From: Leptospira broomii serovar Hurstbridge str. 5399 | GTDB lineage: Bacteria > Spirochaetota > Leptospiria > Leptospirales > Leptospiraceae | Assembly (NCBI RefSeq): GCF_000243715.2 | Contig: NZ_AHMO02000008.1 | Span: forward strand, 1,723,001 to 1,787,000 | Direction of reading: 5' to 3' | DNA length: 64,000 bases | Shown: one piece after another, positions 19,501 to 31,900 of the stretch | How positions within the stretch are numbered: the stretch's first letter is position 1 | Layout of the letters: the number at the start of each line of letters is the position of its first letter | Notes under the pieces: model-generated | Databases searched by the model: none | What the model was told of the DNA's origin: nothing | The model's input: the letters and a program-made list of their open reading frames with translations, nothing else | Program-made: the position numbers and the translations under genes

Positions 19501-22472
19501 GTATTTCCGCCTCGAAATTTTTGCGGACGATTCCCTCGTAACGCAAGAATTCGTCTCGCCGTCTTTTCAAGAGTAGGTTCTTTTTCTCTTTCTTCTAGAT
19601 AAATGACGGCATGAAGAGCCAATTCCACGGACCTTGTGGAAGGAGCGAATACGGAAAATTTCTCCAGAATTTTAACGAAGATTTCTTTCCCCTCGCGTAA
19701 ATTCGCATAAGCCCTGACCAGATATAGAAAAGCCTCTTTCTGTTCCTTTGTCCGTCGTACCGGACTCCAATTCTGGACTCCATAGGAATGGAAAGCTCCC
19801 GATAATAGTTTTCTAGTGGATTTGGAAGGGTTGTATCCTTCGGTCTCCCATTGCGAAAGAAGTCTGTGTATTTCGCCGAAATGGGAAAATTTCGTACCTG
19901 GATCGGATGAGAATAACCGGCGAACGAGAACATGGAATTTTAGAATATCAAGATAAAAGGTTTCCCATCGCTTGACTTCGATTTCCGGTTCGTTTTGAAT
20001 TTTAAATGTAGAAAGAATATATCCAATTTTTGGAATAAACTCTTCGTCTCTAAAAGTTCCCGAAACCCAAGATATTAATAATTTTCTAAGCTCGGCTCCT
20101 TTATACGAAATCTGGCGAATGGGCAAACGTCCGTTGGAAGGCTCCGAATTTGCGGGGATTTTTTCCCAGTTCTCCCAAAGAGAATCCAGGGAGTTTTCGA
20201 TTTCATTTTCTTCGGAGACCGAACTCTCGGTTTCCTTTCGCGTTTCAATTTTCGCTAATATTTCTCCTTCGCCGAATCCCTTTCCCAAAATCATCCCCGA
20301 GGCCGTGGCTCCGCGAATTAGTCTGGAAAGATCTCCGTGTTCGGCAAGATACGTTAACTCTCCTCCTATCGGAGCTTTAAGAATCGTTTCCATTTTCATC
20401 GCGGAGATGACGATAAGGGAATCCCCTTCCTGAACTGAATCACCTTCTTTCCAAGTCTTACCTGACAACGGGTTGTCGGCGATTTTAACGAACGTTCCTT
20501 GAAATGGGGAGCGCAGATTTCCCGGATTATCTTTCGGATTTTTACTACTCTTAACGCGGACGGTGAAGCGCAAAAAGCGTAGCTTACCTTCTCTATCAGA
20601 AAAACGAACCGAATGGAAGGAGGATCTACGATCTACGCGAACAGGGATAATTCGACCGCGAAATTCCACAGTGAATTCTTCTCCGGAATTTCCGCCGGCA
20701 GTCAATCCGATCCGTCCAAAATACCTTCCGTTCAGTAATACTTCGAAAGTATTGAAGCCGACTTTAAAGAGCCTGAATTGAAGATTTCTATCGCCCGATC
20801 GCAAATCGAATTTGTGAGAAAAATATTCGGATTCCTCCGAATTGAGTAATCTAGGAAGATCGCCGTCTTTGAATGCGTCCGTTAAGGCTTTTTCGGAAGT
20901 CAGATTGCTTTCAGCGATGCAGCAAAACAACGCGCCTTCTTCTCGATCGGTGAAGTCCTGCTCGGTAAGCTCGGGGTTTTCATTTAGAATTCGATTATCG
21001 TAATTTCCGTTACGAAAAGAATCGTGACGCACCAATTTTAATAACTGCTCGTGATTGGTAGTTAACCCTTTTACATAAAGCTCGCTAAGAGCTCTTTCCA
21101 TTCGCAGCAACGCCTCTTCTCGGCTCGTTCCAAAAGCGATAAGTTTGCCGATCATCGGATCGTAATCGCCTAAAATTTTATCCCCTTTTCTAAATCCGAA
21201 ATCGCATCTAACTCCGTTAAACGTTGGTAATTCCAGTTCGGTAATTCGACCGGGGGCAGGTGAATAATTTTGAAAGGGATCTTCCGCATAAATTCTGCAT
21301 TGTATGGAATGATTTCTGGCAGAGAATCTTCTTCTCACTACCGATTCGAACGGAATTTCCGATTCTCTTCCATCAAAGAAAAGAATTTGCCATTTTGCAA
21401 GATCGATCCCTAAGGATTGATCGGTAACGGGATATTCTACCTGAAGTCTGGTATTCATTTCTAGAAAACCGAAATTCCCGGTCTTTCCGTCCAACAGAAA
21501 TTCGACGGTCCCTGCGCCACACCCTTCCGAATAGCCGGAAATATGGGCGATTCGCTCAGCAGAGGATAATAACTGAAGTAAGGTCCGATCGTCTAGAAAA
21601 GTTTCTCCGCTTTCTTCGACGACTTTTTGGTTTCTACGCTGAACGGCACATTTGCGAACTCCGACCGCGGTAGAGTTAAAGATCTGAACTTCGAAATGCG
21701 ATGGATGCTCCACGAACTTCTCTAAAAAATAAGTTCCATTTCCGTAGGCTTGACGACCGATACGCTCTGCGCTTTCAACCGCTCCTTTCAATTCTTCGGA
21801 ATTATAAGCGACGACCATTCCCTTCCCGCCGCCACCGGCATCGAGTTTGACCATAACCGGATAACCGATTCGTTCAGCTTCTTTAATTGCCTCAAGTTCT
21901 CCTTGAGTTATCGGTCCACTTCCGTCAAATAACGGGATCCCATTTTCCCGGGCGAGAGTTCTCGCATCAAGTTTATTTCCGACCCTACGCATCACGAACG
22001 CTTTAGGTCCCATAAAAATTATATTTTTTTTATATATATTGGAGGCGGCTTCTAAGGTTTCAACAAAACGAAAATCTTCCGAAAGAAATCCGTACCCCGG
22101 ATAAATGGCATCCGCATCGGATAGCAGGATTGCAGCTACTACGGTCTGAATATTCGAATATCTATCCGGATCTCCGATATATAGAATTTCGTCGGCAGGT
22201 TCGTACCAGGATTGTCCTTTATCCGGATCGGTTACTATTGCGACCGATCGGATTCCCTCTTCTCTTAACGCTAGGAAAAATCTTTTTGCGATTTCACCCC
22301 TGTTGGCGACCAACACTTTTCGTAATTTTCCCTGTCTTGCGGGAAGTGGTTCCGAAATTTCCGAACGGTTCGGGTTAAGGGATTTCAGCTCCCGCATAAG
22401 GGCTTCTATTTGAGGCAGGCTAACCGTTCCTTCTAATATGGAATCCGGTTCGGGTTTTCGCGTTGGTATCAT
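16548..22472 (-). CDS. Single-chain acyl-CoA (acetyl-CoA) carboxylase, BC-BCCP-CT fused
   Basis: This 1974-residue multidomain biotin enzyme has, in order: a biotin carboxylase (about 48-505: KVLVANRGEIAKRF, ATP-grasp GGGGKGM near 210, EMNTRLQVEYPVTD); a BT-like region; a BCCP with SAMKMET (biotinyl Lys693); a central region (about 760-1200) with no recognised catalytic motif; and a carboxyltransferase with an N-half (about 1220-1560: RKYIASTYYAYRRDIPLYIW, GAGANIREG) and a C-half (about 1715-1960: DGGAPDAPGTEKF, ISDAPGFVPGTKQE, RQNYGGRQIHAF). The order and long central region recall eukaryotic ACC; bacteria usually split these subunits. It starts 9 bp after acpS with AGGAAA upstream. Malonyl-CoA supply to the adjacent synthase is inferred from context; longer-chain acyl-CoA substrates remain possible. 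Confidence 0.9.
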   Translation of the reverse strand: MIPTRKPEPDSILEGTVSLPQIEALMRELKSLNPNRSEISEPLPARQGKLRKVLVANRGEIAKRFFLALREEGIRSVAIVTDPDKGQSWYEPADEILYIGDPDRYSNIQTVVAAILLSDADAIYPGYGFLSEDFRFVETLEAASNIYKKNIIFMGPKAFVMRRVGNKLDARTLARENGIPLFDGSGPITQGELEAIKEAERIGYPVMVKLDAGGGGKGMVVAYNSEELKGAVESAERIGRQAYGNGTYFLEKFVEHPSHFEVQIFNSTAVGVRKCAVQRRNQKVVEESGETFLDDRTLLQLLSSAERIAHISGYSEGCGAGTVEFLLDGKTGNFGFLEMNTRLQVEYPVTDQSLGIDLAKWQILFFDGRESEIPFESVVRRRFSARNHSIQCRIYAEDPFQNYSPAPGRITELELPTFNGVRCDFGFRKGDKILGDYDPMIGKLIAFGTSREEALLRMERALSELYVKGLTTNHEQLLKLVRHDSFRNGNYDNRILNENPELTEQDFTDREEGALFCCIAESNLTSEKALTDAFKDGDLPRLLNSEESEYFSHKFDLRSGDRNLQFRLFKVGFNTFEVLLNGRYFGRIGLTAGGNSGEEFTVEFRGRIIPVRVDRRSSFHSVRFSDREGKLRFLRFTVRVKSSKNPKDNPGNLRSPFQGTFVKIADNPLSGKTWKEGDSVQEGDSLIVISAMKMETILKAPIGGELTYLAEHGDLSRLIRGATASGMILGKGFGEGEILAKIETRKETESSVSEENEIENSLDSLWENWEKIPANSEPSNGRLPIRQISYKGAELRKLLISWVSGTFRDEEFIPKIGYILSTFKIQNEPEIEVKRWETFYLDILKFHVLVRRLFSSDPGTKFSHFGEIHRLLSQWETEGYNPSKSTRKLLSGAFHSYGVQNWSPVRRTKEQKEAFLYLVRAYANLREGKEIFVKILEKFSVFAPSTRSVELALHAVIYLEEREKEPTLEKTARRILALRGNRPQKFRGGNTTISRRHVFDYIRFLKNPWSLVSEESGEKLELHFKQSFKTPLPLLPTDLSPPLAERFAKKIDFWKSKGNLTRLFSPEKGQYLYLIDYGREKEYILFSAITPDPKLDLFRSALETAAKNAACILEGAQSLNRVDLFRLEIITTDIPVPFDLSSDEDQVLNYENIIDSANSVVRFFLHGLYSQFTLEIFDSSAHKIRTFSLFFKEGKLRMDIVHPNDPRFPYTLPADAKDSALFRKGKWPLEHWVNETFDPSTIREILVPIADGITRVNPKTGQSEAYTPGAKIFVGKMGGKDAVFFFKDSRVAGGATGDIEGRKYIASTYYAYRRDIPLYIWNDGAGANIREGMVSLNRAAEGFFMNSLLTARVTAAEFRGAIESHKDPILREICDKMEQAYASDFRPYIASEKPKCCFLIAIGVGSSTGLDVYGSSQASLQLLLNEEESYRVLTGSAVIESVTGEKFTNYEIGGARIMGQATGTVDFVASDKLQLLWYLHRIQEVLIGKNKSSSQISIGAPLSKEEWVVLDENELIRNSETNFLLSVKENYSGSGSLVSGFVRLGDGPVLTLGPRTSYGFHSLSCIIKAKESVRIAQKTGADLLLIYGSRWFRSSHWDDSDSLRPRRDFQKSLQDFKGACLHLLKHPEGIRIPELTSAGDAWLLLDDSSVSRDRAMKKELSDAKRWATFIATSETEAYDKIRKFFSLLRSREVNSETRDIRKVELPADTSASYDMKERVVSQVLDEGSFLEFYEADPGASLITGLGRLAGKTVAIIADQPKDGGAPDAPGTEKFRVFAEFVNKHKIPLLMISDAPGFVPGTKQERLRIQQIGGESLDVNVLSQVPVVSVVLRQNYGGRQIHAFSGFLRPGIAYYAFSDAVLAVMGASSAFDLFQGAKVEALKKEGKTDEIELVRREFLESFRIKSRAAEDAKKSGVLDDTFASIEDLRNVFLRGLEEAELKTREWKKKIEEHYASGSVYGSRDNTDDWKDLILP

Positions 22473-22481
22473 TTCAATTTC

Positions 22482-22931
22482 CTAAAGTGCTAGGAGAACT
22501 TCCGAAAATGCGTAGTCTCCTGCGTGAGTTATGCTGATTCGAATACAGGAAGATTTTATTTTTTCCATATAATCAGAAAGAATCCCGTAAAATCGAAAAT
22601 AAGGGCGACCGTAGTTATCATTGCGCACTTCGATCTCGATATAATTGGGTCGAAACGCAGCATCTAAATGGAGACGAGGCCCGTCTAACGCTTTGATCAA
22701 CGCTTCTTTTGCGGCGTATCTTCCCGCGTAATACGTCGCCCTCTGTAGAGCCGGTTTCGTATCTGCTTTTGCTCTTTCCCAATCGGTAAAAGTTTCTTTA
22801 AAGAAAACCGTCCCCGGCTCCGCTAACGCTTCCCTAAATTCCGGAATAAAAACCAGATCCACTCCTACGGAAATGTCGGGCGAGATAGGTTGACATACCT
22901 CGGAAATCTCTCTGTCCAATTCCGAAGTCAT
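22482..22931 (-). CDS. acpS: Holo-ACP synthase (4'-phosphopantetheinyl transferase)
   Basis: The 149-residue AcpS-family enzyme transfers phosphopantetheine from CoA to the ACP domain serine. It carries SVGVDLVFIPEF (the magnesium-binding Asp) and RYAAKEALIKAL, both AcpS hallmarks, and ends in a typical ITHAGDYAFSEVLLAL strand-turn. The ATG at 22931 overlaps the synthase stop as ATGA, so translation is coupled. A longer frame extends upstream inside the synthase gene but has no homology. The stand-alone enzyme next to a type I synthase mirrors the mycobacterial fas-acpS pair, whereas fungal synthases carry this activity as a fused C-terminal domain. Confidence 0.93.
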   Translation of the reverse strand: MTSELDREISEVCQPISPDISVGVDLVFIPEFREALAEPGTVFFKETFTDWERAKADTKPALQRATYYAGRYAAKEALIKALDGPRLHLDAAFRPNYIEIEVRNDNYGRPYFRFYGILSDYMEKIKSSCIRISITHAGDYAFSEVLLAL

Positions 22932-25900
22932 TTTGGCGGTACCGACGATTTTGCTCCTCTGAAAGAAGAGTCCAATAAAAGCGAGACTTCCTCTTCTTCG
23001 AAATAGGATTTCGTTTTCCTCTCGTACATCGGCTTTCCGATTCCCATTCGAATTTCGTGATATCGATTTCTTCCCGTAATTTCCCTTTCGTTTCGAATAG
23101 AAAGATAATTCTGTCTTTGTTCGGGACTCAGAGACGCTAGGAAGAAATCTGAATGCACTAAGAGGCACAATGCTCCCACATGTCCGAAACCTAAAGTAGT
23201 TAGCATCCCTGCCTTGAGTTTATGCTTTCCATAGCGAATCGATTGGTCCGTAAAGGTCAAGAAAGAGAATGCGTTCATGTCAGGATCAACCTCTTCCAAG
23301 TTTCGATTACCCGTCACAATACCTTCTTCCAATGTTTGAAGAACTCCGACCGTTTGCCATGCGGCGGCCCCTCCTTTAGAGTGTCCGGTTAACGATTTTT
23401 GTGAAACGATCGGAAGTAAATTTCCCGGAGTCCTACCTAATTTGCTAAGAAGAGAATACAAAAGTTTGTTCTCATTCTTGTCGTTTGCTTTGGTCGAAGT
23501 ATCATGTTTGTATGCAACTCCGATATCGTCTGCAGTGAGGCCGAAGACTGCTAATGCAGATCGAATAGGAGAGATATCATGTCCGCCCGGTTGAAATTTG
23601 CCTGAAAGCAAAGTTTGAACTTCGTCGAAAAGTTCCTTACCGCCTTCGCCAAAGGAAGAGATCATTCTTTCCTTTTCCTGATTCCAGCTTGCTATCGCTT
23701 TTTTTCTTTGCTCGACGTTCCAGACTTGGGAAGTTCCTTTCGATTCTGCGCCTAACGAAAGTAAACCGAGTCCAGGGGCTGGGATAGAGGCTTGAATTCC
23801 GTCCGTTTTAGAACCGGCATACGCAAGTATTCCATAAACTGGGAGACCGGCTTGCAATGCTAAATCTCCGCGCGCTAATAGGACGACTCCGCCTCCGTGC
23901 GCTTCCACGAATCCGTTTCGACGAATATCATTCGGTCTGCATATTCCGGAGGCCGCTATTCCTGAAGCTTCCATCTCGACGCTATCAGCGGTAGCCTGCA
24001 TGTCTCCGAATCCGATCAAACCTTCTTCGGAGAAGTCGTCAAAAGCACCCGCCAACATGAATCGCGCTTTTCCGTCGCGAATGATGTTCATTGCCATTTC
24101 CAAGGAAACTCCGGCAGTGGCACATGCCGCAACCGGAGTTTGAACCGGTCCATAGGCGCCTACGTATGAAGTTAAGGCCCATGCGGCCGTGACGTTTATT
24201 AAGGATTCTTGAAGTGCATCGTGCTGCCTTTCTTGTCCCAAAAGAAAATCTTGAAACATACGCTTCATTTTGCTCATACCGCCCATTCCGGATCCGACGG
24301 TCGAACCGACTAAGCCGGGATGAAGGTACGAATAAAGCTCCAGAGGTTCCATACCCGAGCGTAAGAAGGCCTCGCAAGTACAGTATAGATTGTATAAAGT
24401 GATCTCATCGACTTGCTTCGTTAAATCTTTCGGTAAACCGTATCTTGTCGGATCCCATCCTTTTGGAATCTGTCCGGCAACCTTACGGTTCACACCCAAA
24501 GCTTTCTTCACTTTGATTAGGCTTCCTTTTTTCCTCTTAATGAACCATTTGTCTTTTTCGGAATCAAAATATACTTCGGTGGACTCGGGTTCAGCTCGGT
24601 GAAAATCTTCCGCTTCCGAACTGTTGGAAACGGGAAGGAAAAAATCCTCCTCCAAAACGACGTCTACGAAGGAAATAAGGGAATTCGGATCGAATCCGCG
24701 AGAAGAAGCATCGATGAATCGAATACCAGTATTTTCTAATATTGTTTTTTCGTATCTACTCTTTGCTTCCCATTCTTGGATTGCTTCTCCGGTTTCGGCG
24801 TCCGTCCAGGATCTTCCTTTATCGGAAGCTTGGTATTTTACCATTCCCATCGTCCACGCGAGTTCTAATGCTCCTTCCAGAGATAGTATCCCGCTTTTTT
24901 CCAACTCCCAACGACTAACCGAATTTCCTCCGGGGCCTATTTCCGCGAATCCGACTACGCATATTAGATTTGCCGGGTTCAAATGTGTGAGATCCCCATA
25001 GGACTTTAATTCGCGATCCGTCGGTATGGATGGAAAAGAAAAGACTTCCTTTGGTAACGGATGAATTCGCTTTGTTTCGGTTTTTTTCGGAAGTATTTCC
25101 GAAAAAAGCTGGCTGGATTCTCGTTTATTCTTGGCTTCTAATATGATATTGGATCTTATTTTCGACAGTGTCGCTCCTAGATTCGGCTGAGATTCTAAGC
25201 CTCCCGTAAAATAAGCTTTAAGAATATCTATTTTACGATTATTGAACGTATAATATGCCAATCCGGAAATTAGGGTTCCCATTTCCCGTTTGGAGAAAGT
25301 AAAAACGTTCGTTTCTCTTTCCAGGGCTTCGGCGACCAAATCATTGGCTTCCATTAAACCTGTTCCCCGAACCCAACCTATCACGCAGCCGATGATTCTA
25401 GTATTCTTACCCCAATCTTCTGATTCCGAAAATTTCTTTCTAAAGAGGGCTTCCAAGCCTAATTTTGTTTCGGCGTATAATCCGTCTTTTCCGAAGATTC
25501 CATGATTCGGTGACAAAGGCAGAATTACGTTTAAAGGAGAAGCGTCGGAACCTAACGAACGACGAGAACGTCCTAATACCCCGATCAATTTTTCGACTCC
25601 TAACAGCATGACTTGCAAGGAAACTAGGGAAGAAGAATCCAATTGCGAAGCCGCATTTTCCTCGCCGATAGCGCCGAAGGGTAGAAGTAAATCCGGTTCC
25701 CAATTTTTTGCCGTAAGCCATTCCGATAAGGAGCGAATGTCATCCAACGAACCTTGCGAAAACGGTACGATTTGCAAAGAAGCTCCGGGCGAACCGTACT
25801 CTTGAAAGATCCGCTTATAAAGACGAACTTTTTGCGATGAGTAGGAGGTAGTCGTTAGAACTACGTCCGCTCCACCCGCCAACAACCCCTGAACGGTTTC

Positions 25901-28900
25901 GAGGGCGATTGAATTAGGACCGGCTCCCGTTACTAAGACTTTCCTTCCGGTAAAGCTAATTCCTTCCGAAACGACGGAACTTAAAACCTCTTCGAAAGAA
26001 TTCATGAAAGAGGAATTTGAATCGAAGTTATTTCCGAAATCGGGACTTGTTTTTAAAGAAATTTTAGATTTTAAGAATTCTTTAATGTTTACCTGTTGTT
26101 CTTCCTCCGAGTAATTCCATCCGCCGTCGTCGGCGATTTCCAGACGAGGGCGAAGAATCGTAGATTCTACTTTAAAGATCGGTAAAGAAGGCGATGTTTT
26201 GTCTTTTTCCCGCAAGGATCGTTCGAGAGAATTTCTTAACTCCTCCGTTTGAATTTTTGAAAATTCTTCCGACTTATTCCAATATTCGTATACTTCGGAA
26301 AGCAAAGGCGATCGATGATTGGAAAGATAGGTCTGCTCTTTTAACGTTATATGAGTTCGTCTTCCATCGGCGATTTCGGTTAATAGTTGAAGAAGTTTTT
26401 TCTTAGCCCATTGACTTGAATTTCTGAAAGCGACGATCTTTTTTTCATCGAAAATCGGCGGGATCTCGCTTTGCGCGGAATTCCGTTCTCTCGCAATCTT
26501 AAGAAGATCTAAATCGCGTATTAAATATTGTGCGAACGGATCTTCGCCTAGAAGCCTGCTTCTAAGATCTCGGATGTTCTTGCCGAATACGCCTTCGGCG
26601 CCGAAATATTTACGTTCCAATTCTTCCAAGGCTGCGGCGTCAATTTTAGCGCCGCCCTGACCACCTTTTGCGGAAGAAGCCTTATGAATTCTAATTCCCT
26701 TGCTTTGTGCGAAAATGTCCACAGCTTTGTCCAACCATCGAGCGGCTTCTTTTGCACTGCCGATTCGGGAAGGGATTGCTATCGAGCTTAAAGGACCTTT
26801 GCGAATAGACTCTCCGTCTCTAACGAATAAAGGTAAAAAAACACTGATTGCGAATATTCCGGATTCTGAAAGTCCTCTTTCTTTCTTCAAATGACGGAAA
26901 ACTTCAGTCCTTCCGAAGTCGGGTGGGAAGTGCTTTTTGAGGGTCTCCTCGAACGCGGTTCGTAAATAAGGACCAGGCTGAGTATATTGGGACTGTTCGC
27001 TTAACAGCCGATTCAGTTCCCGAATCGGCTTTTCATGTCCTCCGTCCAGGCTAGGTGTACGAAATTCCGCGCCTAAATCAGCCATGACTTGATTTCTCTT
27101 CGACGAGTTACCACCGAATAATGTATCGACGGTTTCTTCTTCCGAAATCTCGTCGGGTCGAACTCCGGCCTTTAGGGAGAGTAGCGATAATAAAGCATCT
27201 TTTCTATCCAAACTCACCGATGCTTCGTCACCGCTTCCTAAATCCGTTTCATGTGAAGAACGATCAGGCTCGGACTCGACGATGTTCTTCGTTATATGTC
27301 GCGGATTCTCCGATACCGAGGTTTCCGCCGCAATGTTGGATTGAGCAGGTTGTTGAATAGGACTCCAGATGGCCTCTGAGACATCCTCCGATTCATAGAA
27401 GACCGAATTTCTATTTTCTTCAACATGAAGGATTTCGTAAGAAGAATGATCCGGCACTTCTCGGATCGTCTGACGTGCCATCCCCGCTAGATCGCCTCGA
27501 GCTCCCAAGTCTATCAATCTTCGCACTTTTAATTCTTCGAATAAAACGTCCTGCGTTTTGATCCATTGAACAGGCATCGCAAACTGATAAGCAAGTAATT
27601 CGATCAAAAGCAGTCGACGAAGTTCCGAATCGGATACGGCTTTACGTGAATCCGTTAAGATTTTGGAAAGTATCGGACTTCCGGACGTTTCCGAAACGAG
27701 TCTGAGGAACTCCTCTTGAATGGAAAACGGTTTCGCGACTAAGTTCGGTATGTATGTTCCATCCAATTCGGAGAAATCCGAGCTAGCAGGAACGTTCGAT
27801 TCCAACGTGTGCCTGAATTCGGCGACGCCGGAAACTAAAACTCTAGAATGAAACGGCACGTCGATTCCTTCCAATCGAATCGTCGTTTTTTTGCCCCTTA
27901 CGATTTCCTTAAATTTGGCTTCCATTTCGGATAAAGCCTTTAGATCCCCGGTAACTGAATATTGTTTATCTCGAATATTCAAGTTTACTACTTCAAGATG
28001 GAGTCCCGTACTTACGCGAATCTGTTCCACAACTTCAAGGATTCTTTCTTCGGTTAACCCCACATGTCGATTTCCGAGAACCACGCTCATTCCGTAAGGG
28101 CTTCTACCTTCAGAATCGCGAGGAACCAGCTCTTGCATGGTAAGTCCTCGACCATAAACAATTCGTATAACGTTCTCTAATCCGAGAAATCCTCTCGCTG
28201 ATAGGGAGGAGAATTCTCCCAAGGAATGTCCGGCAAACGGAGCGTCCGGTACTAGATATCCCCTACCTTTAAGGATCTCCCAATCGGCCATGGATTTGGT
28301 TACTAACGCTACTTGGGTAAATTGGGTAAGATGCAAAACACCCTTGGGATGCGTCCAGGTTTTGTTTCCGACTCGCAACGAAATCGGGTTATCTCTTACG
28401 ATTTCCAACAGCGAAAACCCTAATTCTTCGGTTACTGTTTTCTCCGCTCGCTCCCAGACTTTTCGCGCCTCGGAAAATTCTTCCATAAGTTTGAGACCCA
28501 TACCCTGGGATTGAGAACCTTGGCCCGTAAAAACGTAACCGGTCTTTGGCGGAGCGATAACCGCTTTTGCCGAAAGTTTACTTTCTCCATTTCGATTCTC
28601 GACTTTTATTTCAAGAATCATATTTCCCTTAAGTTGGGAGATATGAAATGCTTCGATGCGCAATTCTTCTTGAAGATAAACGGGGGCTTCGAAGGATTCT
28701 TCTAGAGAAAGTAATCTAGAAGAATCTCCTCCGCATACGTCCCGAGTTAATAGTTTCAATACTTGCGAGGACGTCCATAACCCGTGGACGATTCGTTGAT
28801 CCCAACCTCCGATTCGAGCAAAGTCGTCATCGGTATGAATCGGATTCGTGTCTCCGGATGCAGCCGAATAGTCGCCCATATCCGACGGCGCAGTGACTAT

Positions 28901-31900
28901 GTCTGAAAGGATTCGATACGATTTCGGTAGAGGTATTTCCGACTCGGCTTCCGCGAAGGATAAAAAGAATCGATCCAAAGACGAGCTCTGATTGGAAGTA
29001 AGCCGTTCGTCCAATTTGAAGGTCCCCCACGGTTCAAAGCCCGTCGAAGATCGCTTCTCGATCTTTCCTTCGACAATGTAAGTCGTTGTGCGAAAATCCG
29101 TTTCCTTTCTAAGTTTTTCTTTGCTGGAAAATCTTAGAATAGATCCGACTTCAAGTTCTTTAGAAGATTTTAATTTAGTAATCCAAGGCAAAGATGAAAC
29201 GACATGTGCTTGTGCAACCGATTTGATTTCGACGGTTTTCCGTATTGGTACGGAGTCGAAATAGGGAATGGACCCGAACAATCCCCGAATTAGGAATCCG
29301 GTTTCGAAAGAGCAGATAAATTGGTCTTCCCGATAAACGGTTCCAGTAATGAGCAACTCCGTTCCAACAGGAGACTTACTTGCTCTTGCTAAACGAACTG
29401 AAGATCGGATTCGGTCGCCCGGTTTTAATTCGCCTGCAATTTTATTCCATTTGAAGGATTGGGAAAGATGCAAAAGTCTGAAAAGATTAACATCCTTAAA
29501 TATAAATAAAGGAGCCATCAGGATCTTCCAAGCGAATGTGACGCCCATTCCTAACGACGGCACGGGCTCCGCGCGTAAATCGATTCTTCGCAGTTCACCG
29601 GTCGCTTTTCTAAAATTCAGAATGCTCTCGCGATCAAGTACTGTTTCGGAATTTAATTCGGGAAAGTCGGACGTAGTTTTAAGAATAGAATGATCGATTT
29701 TCCATGATTTGGAATAGAAATCCGATATCGATTTACTTCGGAATTCGACGTCCTCGTTGATAAAGGATTCCCGGTCGGTCGAGAGATAGAAACGTCTTTT
29801 AAATGGAATTGATAAGTTATCGCCCGGGCGTGAGAAGAATATTTCTAGTTGGGCTGAAATCGGATCTATCAACCGTAACTCTATTTTAAGATTTTCTCCC
29901 TCATAAACCCTAAGTAAAATCAATTCTTTAGAGGGACTGATTTCCCAAGAATATGTCCTTGCCGCTTTCGCTTCGAAAAAGAGAGGCAGATCAGTCATTT
30001 CTCTTCCGATTCTAGGCGAACTTAACACTCCGGAAAGAAATCCTTTGCCAAGTTTAGAAAGCCATCGGATCCAATCCTGAGGGTTAATATCGAATTCTTG
30101 AGGAATTTTAAAACTTCCGCCGAGACCGGAATCCGAATCTCGAAATTCCAAATTTCCCGGAGTAAAATCATTATTGTTGAATAAGTCGGACCAATCGATT
30201 CTTCTAACTTTACTTTCAGGTTGAATGCCATTTATAAAGTCGGTAAATATCGAAGCTACAGGTTGATCCAATATTCGGATTCCTGAAACGGCTTTCGGTC
30301 CCGGAATCCACGCGCATGCGTCAGGATCCATTCCCATACAATGGGAATACCAGAGAGAGTCGGAGCGAATCCACTTTACGAGATCCTCATCCAAAACAGG
30401 AACGAAATTAACCGGTTTGCCGGGACGTTTACAAACATCTAAAAAGAAAATTCGATCTTCTGGCAGGAGAAGCTTTTTACTGCCGTCAGGATATATAACT
30501 TTCCATTTATTTAATATATCTTTCGGCTTTTTCAATTCTTCCGGATCAATTAATACTGAATAATGAACTTTTTCGTCGAAGGTTAGAATTCTCTCTTCGA
30601 AGCGGTAGAGTAATTCCTCCAGTCTTGATCTAAAGCTGCGATCTATAAAAGGGTGATCCGGCCATTCTCCTTCCGGTGAAACGAGTCTTTCCCCGGGACA
30701 AGTAAGTTCGATATACCTGGTTAATACTTCGGTATAGGTCATTTTCTCTAGATCACCGAAATACGGTTTTGCGGTAGAGTTAATAAGCGAGATAAGTTCT
30801 TCTTTGCGGTTAAGAACGTTTTGTCGGGCTTCTTCCGGCTCCTTGCCCTTCGTCAATTCTTCTGCCAATGCGGAAACCTTTGTCCAGGTATTATGCGCGT
30901 AATAGATATCGGCGCCCAATCCGGATCTACCCGATAGCACACCTCCTGCGATTTTTCCGTCTTTTGTAGTTTGCCATTCGATAGAGCCCGATAGGTCCAC
31001 TAATGATTGTTTGATTTTATCCGAAGTCGCGCATTCCTTTGCGGACATTAACCTTGTACCAAGAAATACCGCATCGACAGGCATGACTCGTTGCTTTGCC
31101 CAAGTTCCGAACAACCAACGTCTCGCGTCTTCCGGTTCGGCTATTCCGCCTCCAACGGCAAGAATCAGATTTTGAGTGTTCCGTATTTCCGCATACATGG
31201 AAGCCACTAGTTCTTCCAAATCTTCCCAGCTATGGTGACCGCCGGCAGCGCCGCCTTCTATCTGCATCAAAATCGTAGACTCGGGAATTTTTTTTGCGAT
31301 GGAAATAACCTGCTGTATTTGGGTTTTAGTTCCCGGCTTGAAGGAATTCAGCCAAATTCCATGAGATTCAAAATCTTTAATGATTCGAACCGCTTCATCC
31401 GTATCGGGAATACCGGCTGAGATTGTGACTCCTTCTATCGGAGCTCCTTCCGATTTTAATTTCTTTACCAAGGGAACTTGTAGGTTCCAGAGATAAGCGT
31501 CCAGATAGAGAAGATTGATAACGATTTTCTTTCCCGCCGGTAATTCGCGTCGAAACCTCTCCATTCGGTTCCGAAAAATTTCTTCGGTGACTTGACCACC
31601 TCCGGCCCACTCAACTAGATATCCTTCTTTCGTAGCGGCGATGACAATGTCCGGCTCGACCGTCGAAGGAGTCATACCTCCGCCGAATATTGGGGGATGT
31701 TCCGCCCATACGGAATAGGCATTGCGTAGAAATTCTTTTCCTTCGGGCAACCTTACTATTTCCGGGGCAAATTCCTCCCAAGATTTAGGAAAACTTAATG
31801 AACTCGATTTTTGAAAGGAACGAAACGATTCGTCTCTCTCTAAATTCTCTATCAAGAAGGATTTACCCCGCAAATTCGAGGCACAAATCTTATCGATTCC

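Noticed and set aside
22932..23168. N-terminal extension of AcpS inside the synthase gene
   Set aside because: The extension is out of frame with the conserved synthase coding sequence and has no similarity to AcpS; the ATGA overlap start is better.
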